This document shows positions 28,772-38,874 of a stretch of DNA of 64,000 nucleotides, one piece after another; within the stretch, counting starts at the first letter, position 1, and each line of letters opens with the position of its first letter. Source of the DNA: Solilutibacter silvestris. Its GTDB lineage: Bacteria; Pseudomonadota; Gammaproteobacteria; Xanthomonadales; Xanthomonadaceae. The notes below the pieces were generated by a model. The model was not told where the DNA came from. It saw only the letters and a program-made list of their open reading frames with translations, and made no database searches. The DNA lies in assembly GCF_002895945.1 (NCBI RefSeq), contig NZ_NPZB01000001.1, positions 1,255,501-1,319,500 of the forward strand, read 5' to 3'. The position numbers and the translations under genes are program-made.

Positions 28772-29476
28772 TCAGCGATTCAGGGTGAAATTCACCGGCA
28801 CCCGGCCGATCGCACGCACCGCGCGTCCGCTCTCCATCGCCGGCTGGAAGCGCCATGCCCGCAACACCTGCTCGCGCGCGGCGCGGTCGAGATCGCGTGA
28901 ACCGCTGCTCACCGCGATGACCACGTCGATCGGCTTGCCGTGTTCGTCCACGGTCACTTCCAGGATCACCGTGCCTTCGATGCCGCCGATCTGCGCGGCA
29001 CGCGGATAGATCGGCGCAGGCGTGCTGGCGTAGGCCAGTTGCGCGCCACGCAGCACCTTCGGCTCGACATTCGGTTCGACGACAGGCTCGATCGGTTGCG
29101 TCGGATCGCCCTTGGCAACCGTCGTATTGGCTTCGGGATTGTTGCTGGCGGCAATTGGCGTGGTGTTGCTGGCCACGGTGTTGTTGCGCGGTTCGGGCTG
29201 GCGCTGCGGGATTGGCTTGGTCGGCGTCGGCATCACCTTCGGCTTCACCGTCACCGGAACCAGCGGTGGCGGTGGAACTTCAGGCAGGACGATCGTGATC
29301 GGAACCGATTGCTCGATGCGTCCGGGATCGGGCATGCGCATCGGGGCGAGCAGCAATCCGGCGGCGATCACATGGATCGCGATGACGGCGCTGAAGGCAC
29401 CGATGCGGGCGAAATCGAGCCGATCCTGTGCTTGCAGGGTCGTGGCACGGGACAACGCGAGCGTTTGCGACTGCAT
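28772..29476 (-). CDS. Energy transducer TonB-family protein
   Basis: A 234-residue inner-membrane protein with one N-terminal anchor (ARIGAFSAVIAIHVIAAGLLL, about 23-43), a Pro/Thr/Val-rich periplasmic spacer (VPPPPLVPVTVKPKVMPTPT and following) and a TonB C-terminal domain (YPRAAQIGGIEGTVILEVTV, then VLRAWRFQPAMESGR). Such proteins pass proton-motive energy to outer-membrane receptors. No exbB or exbD is adjacent, so this is probably one of several TonB paralogues. A strong ribosome site (GGAGG) precedes the ATG. Confidence 0.9.
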   Translation of the reverse strand: MQSQTLALSRATTLQAQDRLDFARIGAFSAVIAIHVIAAGLLLAPMRMPDPGRIEQSVPITIVLPEVPPPPLVPVTVKPKVMPTPTKPIPQRQPEPRNNTVASNTTPIAASNNPEANTTVAKGDPTQPIEPVVEPNVEPKVLRGAQLAYASTPAPIYPRAAQIGGIEGTVILEVTVDEHGKPIDVVIAVSSGSRDLDRAAREQVLRAWRFQPAMESGRAVRAIGRVPVNFTLNR

Positions 29477-29666
29477 GATCCACCTCCGGGTTGGGAGCGA
29501 TATGGACTACAACGCACGATGCGCGGCAATGGGGTTGCGGGCGCCACGCGCTTCGACAATGCACCGGTCAAGCGATTGCATGCAAGGGAACGTAAGTGGT
29601 TGATGCTTCCGGCCAAGTCCTCAGCCCGGCTGAGCGCGTGCGGGTTCAAGGCACGCGCTGGCTGGC

Positions 29667-29767
29667 GTGGTCGGCCCACCCACTGCGCGGGACGCCGTGA
29701 ATCCATCCATGGAGGCTCGACTCGGCATCCATGCCTCGTATGCCCGCGCAGTGGGCAGGCCGACCAC
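29667..29767. repeat. Intergenic inverted repeat, 25-bp arms
   Basis: The left arm 29667-29691 (GTGGTCGGCC, CA, then CCCACTGCGCGGG) is matched by the reverse complement of 29743-29767 at 23 of 25 positions. The only mismatch is the central dinucleotide. The 51-bp centre holds GGACGCCGTGAATCCATCC-like sequence and a smaller GAGGC/GCCTC dyad. The form is that of the dispersed stem-loop repeats seen between genes in xanthomonads; family membership is inferred from shape. Confidence 0.7.
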
Positions 29768-29821
29768 TTGCCGCGCGCGTGTTGTTGCTTTCAGGAGAGC
29801 GAAAAAACCGCCACCGGCAGC

Positions 29822-29930
29822 GCCAGTGTGCTGCGCCTATGTGACCGACCATTCCGCCGCATGGATGCGGCGGCTGAGCCTACATGGACGTATTCACGGC
29901 GTGTCGGACACATAGGCATGGCGCGCTGGC
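29822..29930. repeat. Second intergenic stem-loop element
   Basis: Nested dyads: outer GCCAG (29822-29826) with CTGGC (29926-29930), middle GCCTATGTG (29835-29843) with CACATAGGC (29909-29917), and a central perfect hairpin CCGCCGCA-TGGA-TGCGGCGG (29854-29873). Its centre contains GTATTCACGGCGTGTC, which resembles in reverse the GACGCCGTGAATCC of the neighbouring element. The two may therefore be diverged copies of one repeat family in opposite orientation. Confidence 0.6.
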
Positions 29931-29979
29931 GCAAAGCCGGGCGATACGCTTTCGCGAAGACGCCAAGCCAACGCGTGCC

Positions 29980-30717
29980 TTACCGCCCCAACTCGAACAC
30001 CACGTTCAAATGCGCTGACAGGCTGGTCTCGCCGGGCGAAACCTCGGTGTCGGCTTTCGGCGCAGCGGCCGACATCGCCATCGTGCGCATCATCGGCATC
30101 GGGCGCGGGAAGCTTGATCCACCCTCATCGATGCTGACGATCCGGCGCACGCGCAGGCCCAGTGCCTTGGCGTACATCTCCGCGCGTGCCCGTGCTTTTT
30201 CCAATGCGCTGCGACGTGCCTCGTCATAGGCTTCGTCCGGCTTGTCGACTTCGAACGAAGGGCCATTGAGATCGTTGGCGCCGGCCGCGACCAGGCTGTC
30301 CATCACCTTGCCGAGTTTGGAAATGTCACGCACCTTCACGCTCACCGTGTTGCGCGCTTCGTACCCGTTGATCTTCGGTGGCTGGTTCTGCGCGTAGACG
30401 TAATTCGGATTGAGATTCACCCCGCTGGTCTGGATGTCGCGTTCGGCGACGCCGGCCGACTTGATCGCCGCCATCACCTTGGCCATGCGGTCGGCGTTCT
30501 CGCGCATCGCGACGTTGGCGTCGGTGCCGCGTGTGACCACGCCGGTCGACATCGTCGCCACGTCCGGAACGCGCTTGGAACTGGCTTCGGCCGAGACCGA
30601 GAGCAGGGTGCCGTCGCTGTTGGCGATGCTGGCTTGCGGGGTGTTTTGGGCATGACCGGTCATGGGGATGAGGACTGCAAGGGCAAGGGAAAGAGCGAGC
30701 GGGCGGATCGAACGCAT
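29980..30717 (-). CDS. SIMPL-domain (DUF541) periplasmic protein
   Basis: A 245-residue protein with a signal peptide (RPLALSLALAVLIPMTGHAQ). The SIMPL domain is recognised by LLSVSAEASSKRVPDVATMS, DIQTSGVNLNPNYVY, GYEARNTVSVKV and DEARRSALEKARARAEMYAKALGL. Family members (YggE, BP26) are periplasmic oligomers linked to oxidative-stress tolerance, with no defined biochemical activity. AGGAG eight bases before ATG is a good ribosome site. It is divergent from maf. Confidence 0.9.
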   Translation of the reverse strand: MRSIRPLALSLALAVLIPMTGHAQNTPQASIANSDGTLLSVSAEASSKRVPDVATMSTGVVTRGTDANVAMRENADRMAKVMAAIKSAGVAERDIQTSGVNLNPNYVYAQNQPPKINGYEARNTVSVKVRDISKLGKVMDSLVAAGANDLNGPSFEVDKPDEAYDEARRSALEKARARAEMYAKALGLRVRRIVSIDEGGSSFPRPMPMMRTMAMSAAAPKADTEVSPGETSLSAHLNVVFELGR

Positions 30718-30858
30718 GGTGGGCTCCTGAAAAGTTCAAGTGTGTACATGGCTGGTTAACGGGTGGTGATTCGCCACGGGGTTGAATGGCGGGCCGATGT
30801 TGCATTGCGTTCAGGCGCCGGGGGAGGCCGCGCCACCGCCGCACGGTATCCTTGCACC

Positions 30859-31428
30859 ATGCTGCATCTTGCCTCGCGTTCCCCCCGCCGCTCGGAATTG
30901 TTGGCCCGTCTCGGGCTGGCGTTCGGCGTCCTCGATCTCGACGTTCCGGAGGTCCGCGCCGAAGGCGAGCCGCCCGAGGATTACGTCCGTCGCGTCGCCC
31001 GCGAGAAAGCCGGTGCCGGCCTGCTGCAACTGGCCGGTCAACGCGAGGCGTGGGTGCTGGCCGCCGATACCGAAGTGGTGCTGGACGACCTCGTCTTCGG
31101 CAAGCCGATCGATGCCGCCGATGCCGCGCGCATGTTGCGGATGCTGGCCGGTCGCGCGCATGTGGTGATCTCGGCGGTGTCGCTGGTGTCGGCCGCGCGC
31201 GAGCTGCAGGTGGTCTCGAAATCCGTCGTGACCTTTGGCGAACTTTCGCCGGCCGTCCTCGACTGGTACATCGCCAGTGGCGAGTGGCAGGGCAAGGCCG
31301 GCGCGTACGGCATCCAGGGCGCGGCGCAAGTGTTCATCATCCATCTCGATGGCAGCCACAGCGGCGTGATGGGCCTGCCGCTGGCGGAAACTTCCAGCTT
31401 GCTGGCACAAGCAGGGATGTGGCCATGA
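30859..31428 (+). CDS. maf: Maf-type nucleotide pyrophosphatase (YhdE type)
   Basis: A 189-residue Maf protein that hydrolyses dTTP, UTP and modified nucleotides to the monophosphates. The start ATG 30859 gives the family N-terminus [20 protein letters not shown]. The catalytic and substrate motifs [18 protein letters not shown] and [16 protein letters not shown] are the pattern of the YhdE rather than the YceF branch. The order maf-rng-yhdP-tldD is the same as in Escherichia coli. Its TGA overlaps the rng ATG. Confidence 0.94.
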   Translation: MLHLASRSPRRSELLARLGLAFGVLDLDVPEVRAEGEPPEDYVRRVAREKAGAGLLQLAGQREAWVLAADTEVVLDDLVFGKPIDAADAARMLRMLAGRAHVVISAVSLVSAARELQVVSKSVVTFGELSPAVLDWYIASGEWQGKAGAYGIQGAAQVFIIHLDGSHSGVMGLPLAETSSLLAQAGMWP

Positions 31429-32912
31429 GCGAGGAAATCCTGGTCAACGTCACCCCGCGCGAAACGCGTGTCGCCGTGGTCGAAAACGGCATGTTGCAAG
31501 AACTGCACATCGAACGCGGCTGGCGTCGCGGCGTGGTCGGCAATATCTACAAGGGCAAGGTCCAGCGGGTGATGCCGGGGATGCAGGCGGCCTTCGTCGA
31601 CATCGGGCTGGCGCGCGCGGCGTTCCTCCATGCCAACGACATCATGCGGGCGATGCCGGCGATCCCGAACGAGGATGGTGCGCCCGCGGAAACGCTGCCA
31701 TCGTCGGTGCGGCCGATCGCCGAGCTGCTGCGCGATGGCCAGGACATCGTGGTGCAGGTGGTCAAGGATCCGATCGGCAGCAAGGGCGCACGCTTGACGA
31801 TGCAACTCAGCGTGCCGTCGCGCTATCTGGTGATGCTGCCGCAGTCGAAGGTGGTGGGCGTGTCGGCGCGCATCGAGGACGAGACCGAACGCGCACGCCT
31901 GAAGGGGCTGGTGAGCGAACTGGCGATGACGGGCGGTTCCGGTTTCATCATCCGCACCAATGCCGAAGGCCAGCCCGCCGAAGCGTTGGCCGAGGACATC
32001 GCCTATCTCTCGCGGGTGTGGGGACTGGTGGAGGAACGCGCGCGCAACGCCAGCGTCGGCACCTGCATCTACGACGACCTGAGCCTGCCGATGCGCGCGG
32101 TGCGCGACCTGATGCGTCGCGATGTCGAGAAGGTCAAGGTCGATTCGCGCGAAACTTGCGAGAAGTTGCGGGTGTTCGCCGCGCAATACATGCCGGGTCT
32201 GGCCGAACGCATCGAGCTCTACAGCGGCGCGCGCCCGATCTTCGATCTCTACGGCGTCGAGGACGAAATCCAGCGCGCGTTGCAGAAGGAGGTGCCGCTG
32301 AAATCCGGTGGCTACCTGGTGATCGACCAGACCGAAGCGATGACCACGGTCGACGTCAACACCGGCAGTTTCCTCGGCCAGCGCACGCTGGAGGAGACGG
32401 TCTATCGCACCAACCTGGAAGCGGCGCAATCGGTGGCGCGGCAACTGCGCCTGCGCAACCTCGGCGGCATCATCATCATCGACTTCATCGACATGCACGA
32501 CCCCGAGCATCGCCGCCAGGTATTGCGGATGCTGGAGAAGTCGCTGTCGAAGGATCATGCCAAGACCACCGTCTACGATTTCTCGCCGCTCGGCCTGGTG
32601 GAGATGACGCGCAAGCGCACGGTGGAATCGCTGGAACGCCAGTTGTGCGAACCGTGCCCGGCCTGCAATGGTCGCGGCACGCTGAAGACCGCCGAAACCG
32701 TCACTTACGAAATCTTCCGCGAGATCACCCGCGCGGGGCGCCAGTTCGATGCCGAACGCCTGCTGGTGATCGCGTCACCGATGGTGGTCAATCGCATCAC
32801 CGAGGAAGAATCGGCCGCGGTCGCCGAGCTCGAGGAATTCCTCGGCAAATCGATCCGCTTCCAGCAGGACGACCAGTACGTGCAGGAGCACTACGATGTC
32901 GTACTGCTGTAA
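31425..32912 (+). CDS. rng: Ribonuclease G
   Basis: A 495-residue RNase E/G-family endoribonuclease that matures the 5' end of 16S rRNA and degrades some mRNAs. The start is ATG 31425 ([20 protein letters not shown]), coupled to maf by a 4-bp overlap. The S1 region ([20 protein letters not shown]) is followed by the 5' sensor/RNase H-like fold and the DNase I-like catalytic part with [10 protein letters not shown] and IIIIDFIDM. The zinc-link [11 protein letters not shown] is present. The length fits RNase G, not the longer RNase E, and no degradosome scaffold is present. Confidence 0.96.
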   Translation: MSEEILVNVTPRETRVAVVENGMLQELHIERGWRRGVVGNIYKGKVQRVMPGMQAAFVDIGLARAAFLHANDIMRAMPAIPNEDGAPAETLPSSVRPIAELLRDGQDIVVQVVKDPIGSKGARLTMQLSVPSRYLVMLPQSKVVGVSARIEDETERARLKGLVSELAMTGGSGFIIRTNAEGQPAEALAEDIAYLSRVWGLVEERARNASVGTCIYDDLSLPMRAVRDLMRRDVEKVKVDSRETCEKLRVFAAQYMPGLAERIELYSGARPIFDLYGVEDEIQRALQKEVPLKSGGYLVIDQTEAMTTVDVNTGSFLGQRTLEETVYRTNLEAAQSVARQLRLRNLGGIIIIDFIDMHDPEHRRQVLRMLEKSLSKDHAKTTVYDFSPLGLVEMTRKRTVESLERQLCEPCPACNGRGTLKTAETVTYEIFREITRAGRQFDAERLLVIASPMVVNRITEEESAAVAELEEFLGKSIRFQQDDQYVQEHYDVVLL

Positions 32913-32924
32913 GAAGCTGTTCTG

Positions 32925-35900
32925 ATGCGCCAGCACCTCCATTTCGCGGGAAAATCGCTCTATTACCTGATCGGTGCGTGCCTGCTGGCATTGGCGCTGC
33001 TAACCGGCGCGTTGAGCCGGGCGATGCCGTGGATCGAGGAACATCCGAACGAAGTGCGCATCTGGTTGAGCACGCGCGCCGGGAATCCGGTGCAGTTCAG
33101 CAGCATCCACGCGCACTGGACGCGACGCGGGCCGCTGTTGTTGTTGCGCGATCTCACCGTCGGCACGCCGGGCAATCCGCTGCGATTGGGTGATGCCGAG
33201 TTGCTGGTCTCGCAATACACCGGCTGGTTGCCGGGGCATCGCCTCACCGAACTGCGCTTGCGAGGTATCCACGTCAACCTGCAGCGCGATGACGATGGCA
33301 CCTGGCATGTGCGTGGACTGCCCGGACAAACCGGCGGCAGCGATCCGTTGACCACGCTGGAACCGCTGGGCGAGTTGCAGGTGATCAACGGCAGCCTGAC
33401 GTTGAACGCGCCGTCGATGGGGTTGCATGCGGAGATCCCGCACCTCGACGTGCGTGCACAGGTCAATGGCGCACGTGTGCGCGTCGGCATGCGTGGCTGG
33501 CTCAAGGGCGTGGCGACACCGACATTCGCCACCATGGATTTCGATCGCGGCAATGGCGACGGTCGCGTTTACGTCGGCAGTCGCAACACCGACCTGAAGG
33601 GCTACCAGGGATTCCTGCAAGTGTTCGGCGTCGCACTGGCCGGTGGCCACGGCAGTGGCGAGGCGTGGCTGGACGTCGGCGCGCGTCGGATCACGAAACT
33701 GGTTGCCCGTAGCGATTTCAGTGACGTGTTGCTGCGATCGAGCACGCCGGGATCGACCAGCACGCCGGTCTTGCTGCAACGCCTGCAAGGGCTCGCCGGA
33801 TACCAGCATGTCGGTGCGGACTGGCGGTTGGATGTGCCGCAACTGGCCATCACCCGCGCCGGCAGCACGCAGGTGCTGGATGGATTGAGCGTGAGTGGTG
33901 GAGAACGCCTGTCGGCGGTGGTCGCGCGCGTCGATTTGCCGATGGTGGCGTCGATTGTCGCGCTGTCCGATCGCGTGCCTGCCGGCCTCGCGCGCTGGCT
34001 CGCGGAAGCGCAGCCGGAAGGCAGTTTGCGCGACGTGCGATTGACCGGCAATGCGCAACAGCCGCGCGTCACCGCGACGGCGGATCGTATCGGGTTCCGT
34101 GCAGTCGGTCGCGCGCCGGGTGTGAATGGCGTCAGCGGCCGTATCGCCGGCGATGCCGAAGGCGCAGCGCTGGCGTTCGACCCGGCGAGTCGTTTCATCT
34201 TCAACTGGCCGAGCGGATTCGGCGTGCCACACGCCTTCCAGCCCGATGGCACGGTGGTGTGGTATCGCGACGGCAACGGTTTCGGCATCGGCACCGATGC
34301 GTTGCGGTTGTCGTCAACCGACGTCGGCGTGGAGGCGCGTGGTGGATTGCGTTGGCAGGGCGACGGCAAGCGCCCGCTGATCGGCATCGCCGCGGACGTG
34401 ACCCAGCAGCCGCAAGTGACCGTCGCGCACGGACTCTGGGTCCACGACATGATGCCGAAGGCGACCGTGGAGTGGCTGGATGCGGCGCTGCTTGGTGGTC
34501 ACATCGAACGCGCGCATGCGGTGGTATCCGGCGACCTCGACGACTGGCCGCTCCGCAACAACAACGGCTTGTTTGAAGTTGATGCCGACATTCGTGACGC
34601 GGTGTTGAAGTTCCAGCCGGATTGGCCGGAATTGCGTGGCAAGCTCACGCGCGTGCAGTTCATCGGCGCGGGCATGCATATCGAAACCGATGGCACCATC
34701 GCCGGCGTGAACGTGGCGCACGCGGTCGCCGACATCCCCGATTTCGCCAAGGCCGAACTGACGATCAAGGCCGATGGTGGCGGCGACGCCAAGCAGATGC
34801 TCGCGCTGCTGCGCCAGAGTCCGCTGGAAAAGGATCTCGGTTCGGTATTCGCACAACTCGATGTCGGTGGGCCGGCACGCACCAATCTCACCCTGTTGCT
34901 GCCGTTCCACGACGACCTTCCGTACAAGCTCGATGGCGTCGCCATGCTCGATGGCGCACGACTCGCCCATCGCGAATACGGATTGCGCTTCGACAACGTG
35001 CATGGCAGCGCGAAATACGATCGCAGCGGTTTCGTTGCCGATGCGTTGGACGTGGTGCACGAAGGACAACCCGGCACGCTCAACCTGCGCGCCGGCGGCG
35101 ACGTGCGCGATCATGGGAATGTCTTCGAAGGCGAACTCGCAGGCACGCTCGGCGCGCGCGAACTGCTGGCGCGCGTGCCCGACCTGAAATGGCTGCAGCC
35201 GCATGTCGATGGCCGTTCGCACTGGACGGTGGCGGTCGACGTACCACACGGGACGAGTGCCGCAGCGGTCAATCGCGTCGAATTGCGCTCGGATCTCGTC
35301 GGCACGAAGCTCGATCTCCCCGCGCCATTCGCGAAAGCCGCGGCCAGCACATTGCCAGCCGTCGTCACCTTGCCGTTGCCGCTGGGGCAAGGCGAGATCG
35401 GCGTGAAGCTCGGTCACGTTGCCAGCGTTCGTGCGCGCAGCCAAGGGGGTCATACCGGCATTGCCATGGCGCTGGGCGATGGCGCGGTCGAAACGCCGCC
35501 CGATTCCGGCCTGGTGGTGAGCGGTCATGCGCCGAGCATCGATGCGCCGTCGTGGCTGGCGATGCTGGGTGGCGATGATGGCGCGTCGTTCACGCTGAAA
35601 CGCATCGATATCGCCGTCGATCGCCTGATGCTTGGGCCAGCGACATTCCCGGCATCGCGCCTGCGCGTCACCCCAAGTGGCAATGCGCACCTCGTGCAAG
35701 TGCAGGGCGATGCCTTGCAGGGGCAACTCGTCATCCCCAATGCCGACAACGCGACCATCAGCGGCAAGTTCGATCGTGTCCACTGGTCGCCGCCGCAGGC
35801 AAGTGGTGCGGGCGTTCCGGCGACGGCATCCTCATCCATCGACCTCGATCCCGCACACCTGCCGCCGCTGGCGCTCGACGTCAATGACTTGCGCATCGGC

Positions 35901-36683
35901 AACCTCGCGTTCAATACCGCTGCGTTGCGCACGCACCCGATCGCCAATGGCTTGCAGGTGGACAAACTCGACCTGCAATCGCGCCAGCAACATTTCGCGG
36001 TCACCGGCAGTTGGCTGGGCAAGGGCCGCGATGCACAGACGCGCGTGCAGGCGAAACTCGATACCCAGAACTTCGGCACTCTGCTTGATGGGTTGGGAAT
36101 GAAGGGACAACTCGGCGACGGCAAGGGCAGCGTACTGCTCGACCTGCGCTGGCCCGGCGCGCCGGTCGATGCCAGCGCGGCAACACTGGCCGGGCAGATG
36201 AGCATCGACATGCACGATGGACAATTGGTGAAGGTGCAGCCCGGCGTCGGTCGCGTGCTTGGATTGCTCAGCCTCGCGCAGTTGCCGCGCCGCCTCGCGT
36301 TCGACTTCCACGATTTCTTCGACAGCGGTTTCCGCTTCAACAGCGTCACCGGCGACATCCGTTTCGATGGCGGCAAGGCGCATAGCAACAACCTCGCGAT
36401 CAAGGGTTCGGCTGCCGACATCCACATCGAAGGCGCCGCCGACATGGCCGCGCAACAATTCGACCAGACCATCCGCGTCTATCCCAAGACCAGCAATGTG
36501 CTGACAGCGGTCGGTGCGTTGACCGGCGGTCCGGTGGGCGCGGCGATCGGCGCGGTGGCCGGAGCAGTGCTGCGCAAGCCGTTCAGCCAGCTGGCGGAGA
36601 AGACCTATCGCGTCACCGGGCCGTGGAGCGACCCCAAGGTGCAGGAAAGCGGGAAGACGCCGGTACCATCGCGCGCGCAGTAG
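32925..36683 (+). CDS. yhdP: YhdP-like phospholipid transport protein (AsmA family)
   Basis: A 1252-residue inner-membrane-anchored, periplasm-spanning protein. One N-terminal helix (LYYLIGACLLALALLTGALS) is followed by WIEEHPNEVRIWLSTRAGNP, typical of YhdP/TIGR02099. A very long beta-rich region then ends with the AsmA-like C-terminus (LPRRLAFDFHDFFDSGFRF, SAADIHIEGAADMAAQQFD and QTIRVYPKTS). In E. coli YhdP, TamB and YdbH are bridge proteins that carry phospholipids to the outer membrane. It begins 12 bp after rng and precedes tldD, as in E. coli. Size is that of the family. Confidence 0.92.
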   Translation: MRQHLHFAGKSLYYLIGACLLALALLTGALSRAMPWIEEHPNEVRIWLSTRAGNPVQFSSIHAHWTRRGPLLLLRDLTVGTPGNPLRLGDAELLVSQYTGWLPGHRLTELRLRGIHVNLQRDDDGTWHVRGLPGQTGGSDPLTTLEPLGELQVINGSLTLNAPSMGLHAEIPHLDVRAQVNGARVRVGMRGWLKGVATPTFATMDFDRGNGDGRVYVGSRNTDLKGYQGFLQVFGVALAGGHGSGEAWLDVGARRITKLVARSDFSDVLLRSSTPGSTSTPVLLQRLQGLAGYQHVGADWRLDVPQLAITRAGSTQVLDGLSVSGGERLSAVVARVDLPMVASIVALSDRVPAGLARWLAEAQPEGSLRDVRLTGNAQQPRVTATADRIGFRAVGRAPGVNGVSGRIAGDAEGAALAFDPASRFIFNWPSGFGVPHAFQPDGTVVWYRDGNGFGIGTDALRLSSTDVGVEARGGLRWQGDGKRPLIGIAADVTQQPQVTVAHGLWVHDMMPKATVEWLDAALLGGHIERAHAVVSGDLDDWPLRNNNGLFEVDADIRDAVLKFQPDWPELRGKLTRVQFIGAGMHIETDGTIAGVNVAHAVADIPDFAKAELTIKADGGGDAKQMLALLRQSPLEKDLGSVFAQLDVGGPARTNLTLLLPFHDDLPYKLDGVAMLDGARLAHREYGLRFDNVHGSAKYDRSGFVADALDVVHEGQPGTLNLRAGGDVRDHGNVFEGELAGTLGARELLARVPDLKWLQPHVDGRSHWTVAVDVPHGTSAAAVNRVELRSDLVGTKLDLPAPFAKAAASTLPAVVTLPLPLGQGEIGVKLGHVASVRARSQGGHTGIAMALGDGAVETPPDSGLVVSGHAPSIDAPSWLAMLGGDDGASFTLKRIDIAVDRLMLGPATFPASRLRVTPSGNAHLVQVQGDALQGQLVIPNADNATISGKFDRVHWSPPQASGAGVPATASSSIDLDPAHLPPLALDVNDLRIGNLAFNTAALRTHPIANGLQVDKLDLQSRQQHFAVTGSWLGKGRDAQTRVQAKLDTQNFGTLLDGLGMKGQLGDGKGSVLLDLRWPGAPVDASAATLAGQMSIDMHDGQLVKVQPGVGRVLGLLSLAQLPRRLAFDFHDFFDSGFRFNSVTGDIRFDGGKAHSNNLAIKGSAADIHIEGAADMAAQQFDQTIRVYPKTSNVLTAVGALTGGPVGAAIGAVAGAVLRKPFSQLAEKTYRVTGPWSDPKVQESGKTPVPSRAQ

Positions 36684-36779
36684 ATGGATCAGCGCTGGCT
36701 CGAGCGTGGGCGCGCTTGATTTGCCGCGCTTTCATCGCCACATGAGATGATCGAACCTTCGCTTTCCGCCGGAAATTCC

Positions 36780-38222
36780 ATGCACAACCCGCTCCAGATC
36801 GCCAGCTCGGCCTTGCTCGTTCCGTCCGGGCTGGACGTCGCGCAACTCGATCCTGCCTTCGCCGCGCTGATGGGCAAGGGCATCGATTTCGGCGACCTCT
36901 ATTTCCAGCATGCGCGTCGCGAAAGCTGGAGCATCGAGGATGGCATCGTCAAGGACGGTGCGCACTCCATCGACCAGGGCGTCGGCGTGCGTGCGATCAG
37001 TGGCGAGAAAACCGGCTTCGCCTATTCCGGCGACATCAGCGCGCAAGCCTTGCTGGAAGCAGCCGGCGCCGCGCGGGCGATCGCGCGCGATGGTGGCATC
37101 CATGGGCGACAGGCATTGGCGCCGCGCACGCAGGGAATGTTGTATCCGGCGCTCGATCCCATCGATGCCCTGCCCAATGACGCCAAGGTCGATGCCTTGC
37201 GCAAGGTCGATGCACTGGTGCGCAGTCTCGATCCGCGCGTGAAGCAGGTGATGGTGGGAATTTCCGCTGCGGTCGACACCATTCTCGTCGCCAACAGCGA
37301 AGGCGTGCTCGCCGCCGACGTGCGTCCGCTGGTGCGAATGAACGTGCAGGTGATCGTCGAACAACACGGGCGTCGCGAATCCGGTTATGCCGGGTTCGGT
37401 GGACGTTATTCCTACGAGGAACTGTTGGGCGATGGCAAGCCGGAAAAATTCGCGCGCGAGGCATTGCGCTCGGCGCTGGTGAATCTCGAAGCGGTCGATG
37501 CACCGGCGGGCGTGATGCCGGTGGTGCTCGGCAACGGTTGGACCGGCGTGCTGCTGCACGAAGCGGTCGGCCACGGGCTGGAAGGTGATTTCAATCGCAA
37601 GGGCACCTCGACCTATGCCGGACGCATGGGCCAGCGCGTGGCGTCTCCTGGCGTCACCATCGTCGATGACGGCACGCTCGCCGGTCGCCGCGGTTCGCTC
37701 AACATGGACGATGAAGGCACGCCGACCAATTGCACCACGTTGATCGAGGACGGCGTGCTCACCGGTTACATGCAGGACTCGCTCAACGCGCGATTGATGG
37801 GCGCGAAGTCGACCGGCAACGGCCGACGCGAGTCATACGCACACACGGTGATGCCGCGCATGACCAATACCTACATGCTCGCCGGCACGCATTCGCCGGA
37901 GGACATGATCCGCAGCGTCAAGCGCGGCCTGTACGCGGTGAACTTCGGCGGCGGCCAGGTCGACATCACCAGCGGCAAGTACGTGTTTTCCGCCACCGAA
38001 GCCTATCTGATCGAGGACGGCAAGGTGACCGCGCCGGTCAAGGGCGCGACGCTGATCGGCAATGGCCCGGAGACAATGCAGAAGGTGACGATGATCGGCC
38101 ACGATCTCGCGCTCGACGACGGCGTCGGCGTCTGCGGCAAGGATGGCCAGTCGGTGCCGGTCGGGGTCGGGCAACCGTCGCTGCTGATCAGCGAAATGAC
38201 GGTTGGCGGAACGCAGGCGTGA
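36780..38222 (+). CDS. tldD: Metalloprotease TldD
   Basis: A 480-residue subunit of the TldD/TldE (PmbA) heterodimeric protease. ATG 36780 (MHNPLQIASSALL) gives a length like E. coli TldD; ATG 36747 eleven codons earlier is the alternative. Family sequence: DFGDLYFQHARRESWSIEDG, GVGVRAISGEKTGFAYS, the zinc-binding HEAVGHGLEGD and the C-terminal GNGPETMQKVTMIGHDL. The complex degrades unfolded peptides and matures peptides such as microcin B17 and CcdA. Its partner gene pmbA is less than 1 kb downstream. Confidence 0.96.
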   Translation: MHNPLQIASSALLVPSGLDVAQLDPAFAALMGKGIDFGDLYFQHARRESWSIEDGIVKDGAHSIDQGVGVRAISGEKTGFAYSGDISAQALLEAAGAARAIARDGGIHGRQALAPRTQGMLYPALDPIDALPNDAKVDALRKVDALVRSLDPRVKQVMVGISAAVDTILVANSEGVLAADVRPLVRMNVQVIVEQHGRRESGYAGFGGRYSYEELLGDGKPEKFAREALRSALVNLEAVDAPAGVMPVVLGNGWTGVLLHEAVGHGLEGDFNRKGTSTYAGRMGQRVASPGVTIVDDGTLAGRRGSLNMDDEGTPTNCTTLIEDGVLTGYMQDSLNARLMGAKSTGNGRRESYAHTVMPRMTNTYMLAGTHSPEDMIRSVKRGLYAVNFGGGQVDITSGKYVFSATEAYLIEDGKVTAPVKGATLIGNGPETMQKVTMIGHDLALDDGVGVCGKDGQSVPVGVGQPSLLISEMTVGGTQA

Positions 38223-38260
38223 TGCACGCCCGCTGCGCTCGTCCTGGGGATGTTGCGCGA

Positions 38261-38839
38261 TCAGGCGTCGCTGGAATCGTCGTCGGCGATGTCCGCGTCT
38301 TGATCGGTCGAAGCACCATCGCTGGCGGACGCCGCACGAATCTCGCGGAACAGTTCGCGGAAGGCGCGCGGCGGTTTGTTGCGCGCGGCTTCCTCCTTGG
38401 TGTTGCGCACCAGTTGACGCAGGCGTTGGCGATCGGCATTGGGGTGAATGTCGATGAACGCCGCCAGCGCGTCGTCGTCGCCGTCGAGCAGGCGTTGGCG
38501 CCATTCCTCGGCGCGATGCATGTCGGCCACCTGGCGCTTCGATCCCTCGCTGTGCGCGTCCAGCGCGTCGCGGATTGCTTCCAGCACGTCGTCGTCCTGG
38601 CGGCGCATCTGCTTGGCGAGAAAGGCGATCTGGCGCTTCTTGGCGATGTGCGACTTGAAGCGGCGGGCATCGCGCAACGGCGGCAGCAGTTCTTCCGGGA
38701 TCGGCAGGGCCGCCAACTGGCCATCGGCAAGACCGGTGAGGGTTTCCGCCAGTTCCAGCACGTCCAGCGCTTCACGCCGTTGCTGGCTGCGGCTCTCACC
38801 GAGAAATTCGCCGGTTTCAATATTGCGACCGCGCACCAC
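38261..38839 (-). CDS. darP: Ribosome-associated protein DarP (YjgA, DUF615)
   Basis: A 192-residue acidic-tailed protein of the DUF615/YjgA family, a late 50S assembly factor in E. coli. The core is recognisable: SRSQQRREALDVLELAETL, LPPLRDARRFKSHIAKKRQI, FLAKQMRR and RNKPPRAFRELFREIR. It starts at a GTG (38839) and is divergent from pmbA with 35 bp between starts, the same divergent arrangement as yjgA/pmbA in E. coli. It is convergent with tldD. Confidence 0.93.
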   Translation of the reverse strand: MVRGRNIETGEFLGESRSQQRREALDVLELAETLTGLADGQLAALPIPEELLPPLRDARRFKSHIAKKRQIAFLAKQMRRQDDDVLEAIRDALDAHSEGSKRQVADMHRAEEWRQRLLDGDDDALAAFIDIHPNADRQRLRQLVRNTKEEAARNKPPRAFRELFREIRAASASDGASTDQDADIADDDSSDA

Positions 38840-38874
38840 GCTCTCCTGATCAACGCTTCAACAAGGATACGCCA

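Larger units (their letters stand above)
29477..29979. other. 500-bp non-coding stretch with two long stem-loops
   Basis: No gene with homology, ribosome site or plausible composition is seen on either strand. The stretch contains the tonB-like gene's leader on the right-hand side of 29477 and two separate inverted-repeat structures (29667-29767 and 29822-29930), so most of it is accounted for by repeat elements. Confidence 0.6.

Noticed and set aside
29646-29915. Short open frames on both strands in the tonB-like/SIMPL gap
   Set aside because: They fall on the arms and centres of inverted repeats and have no ribosome site; the sequence is repeat DNA rather than coding.
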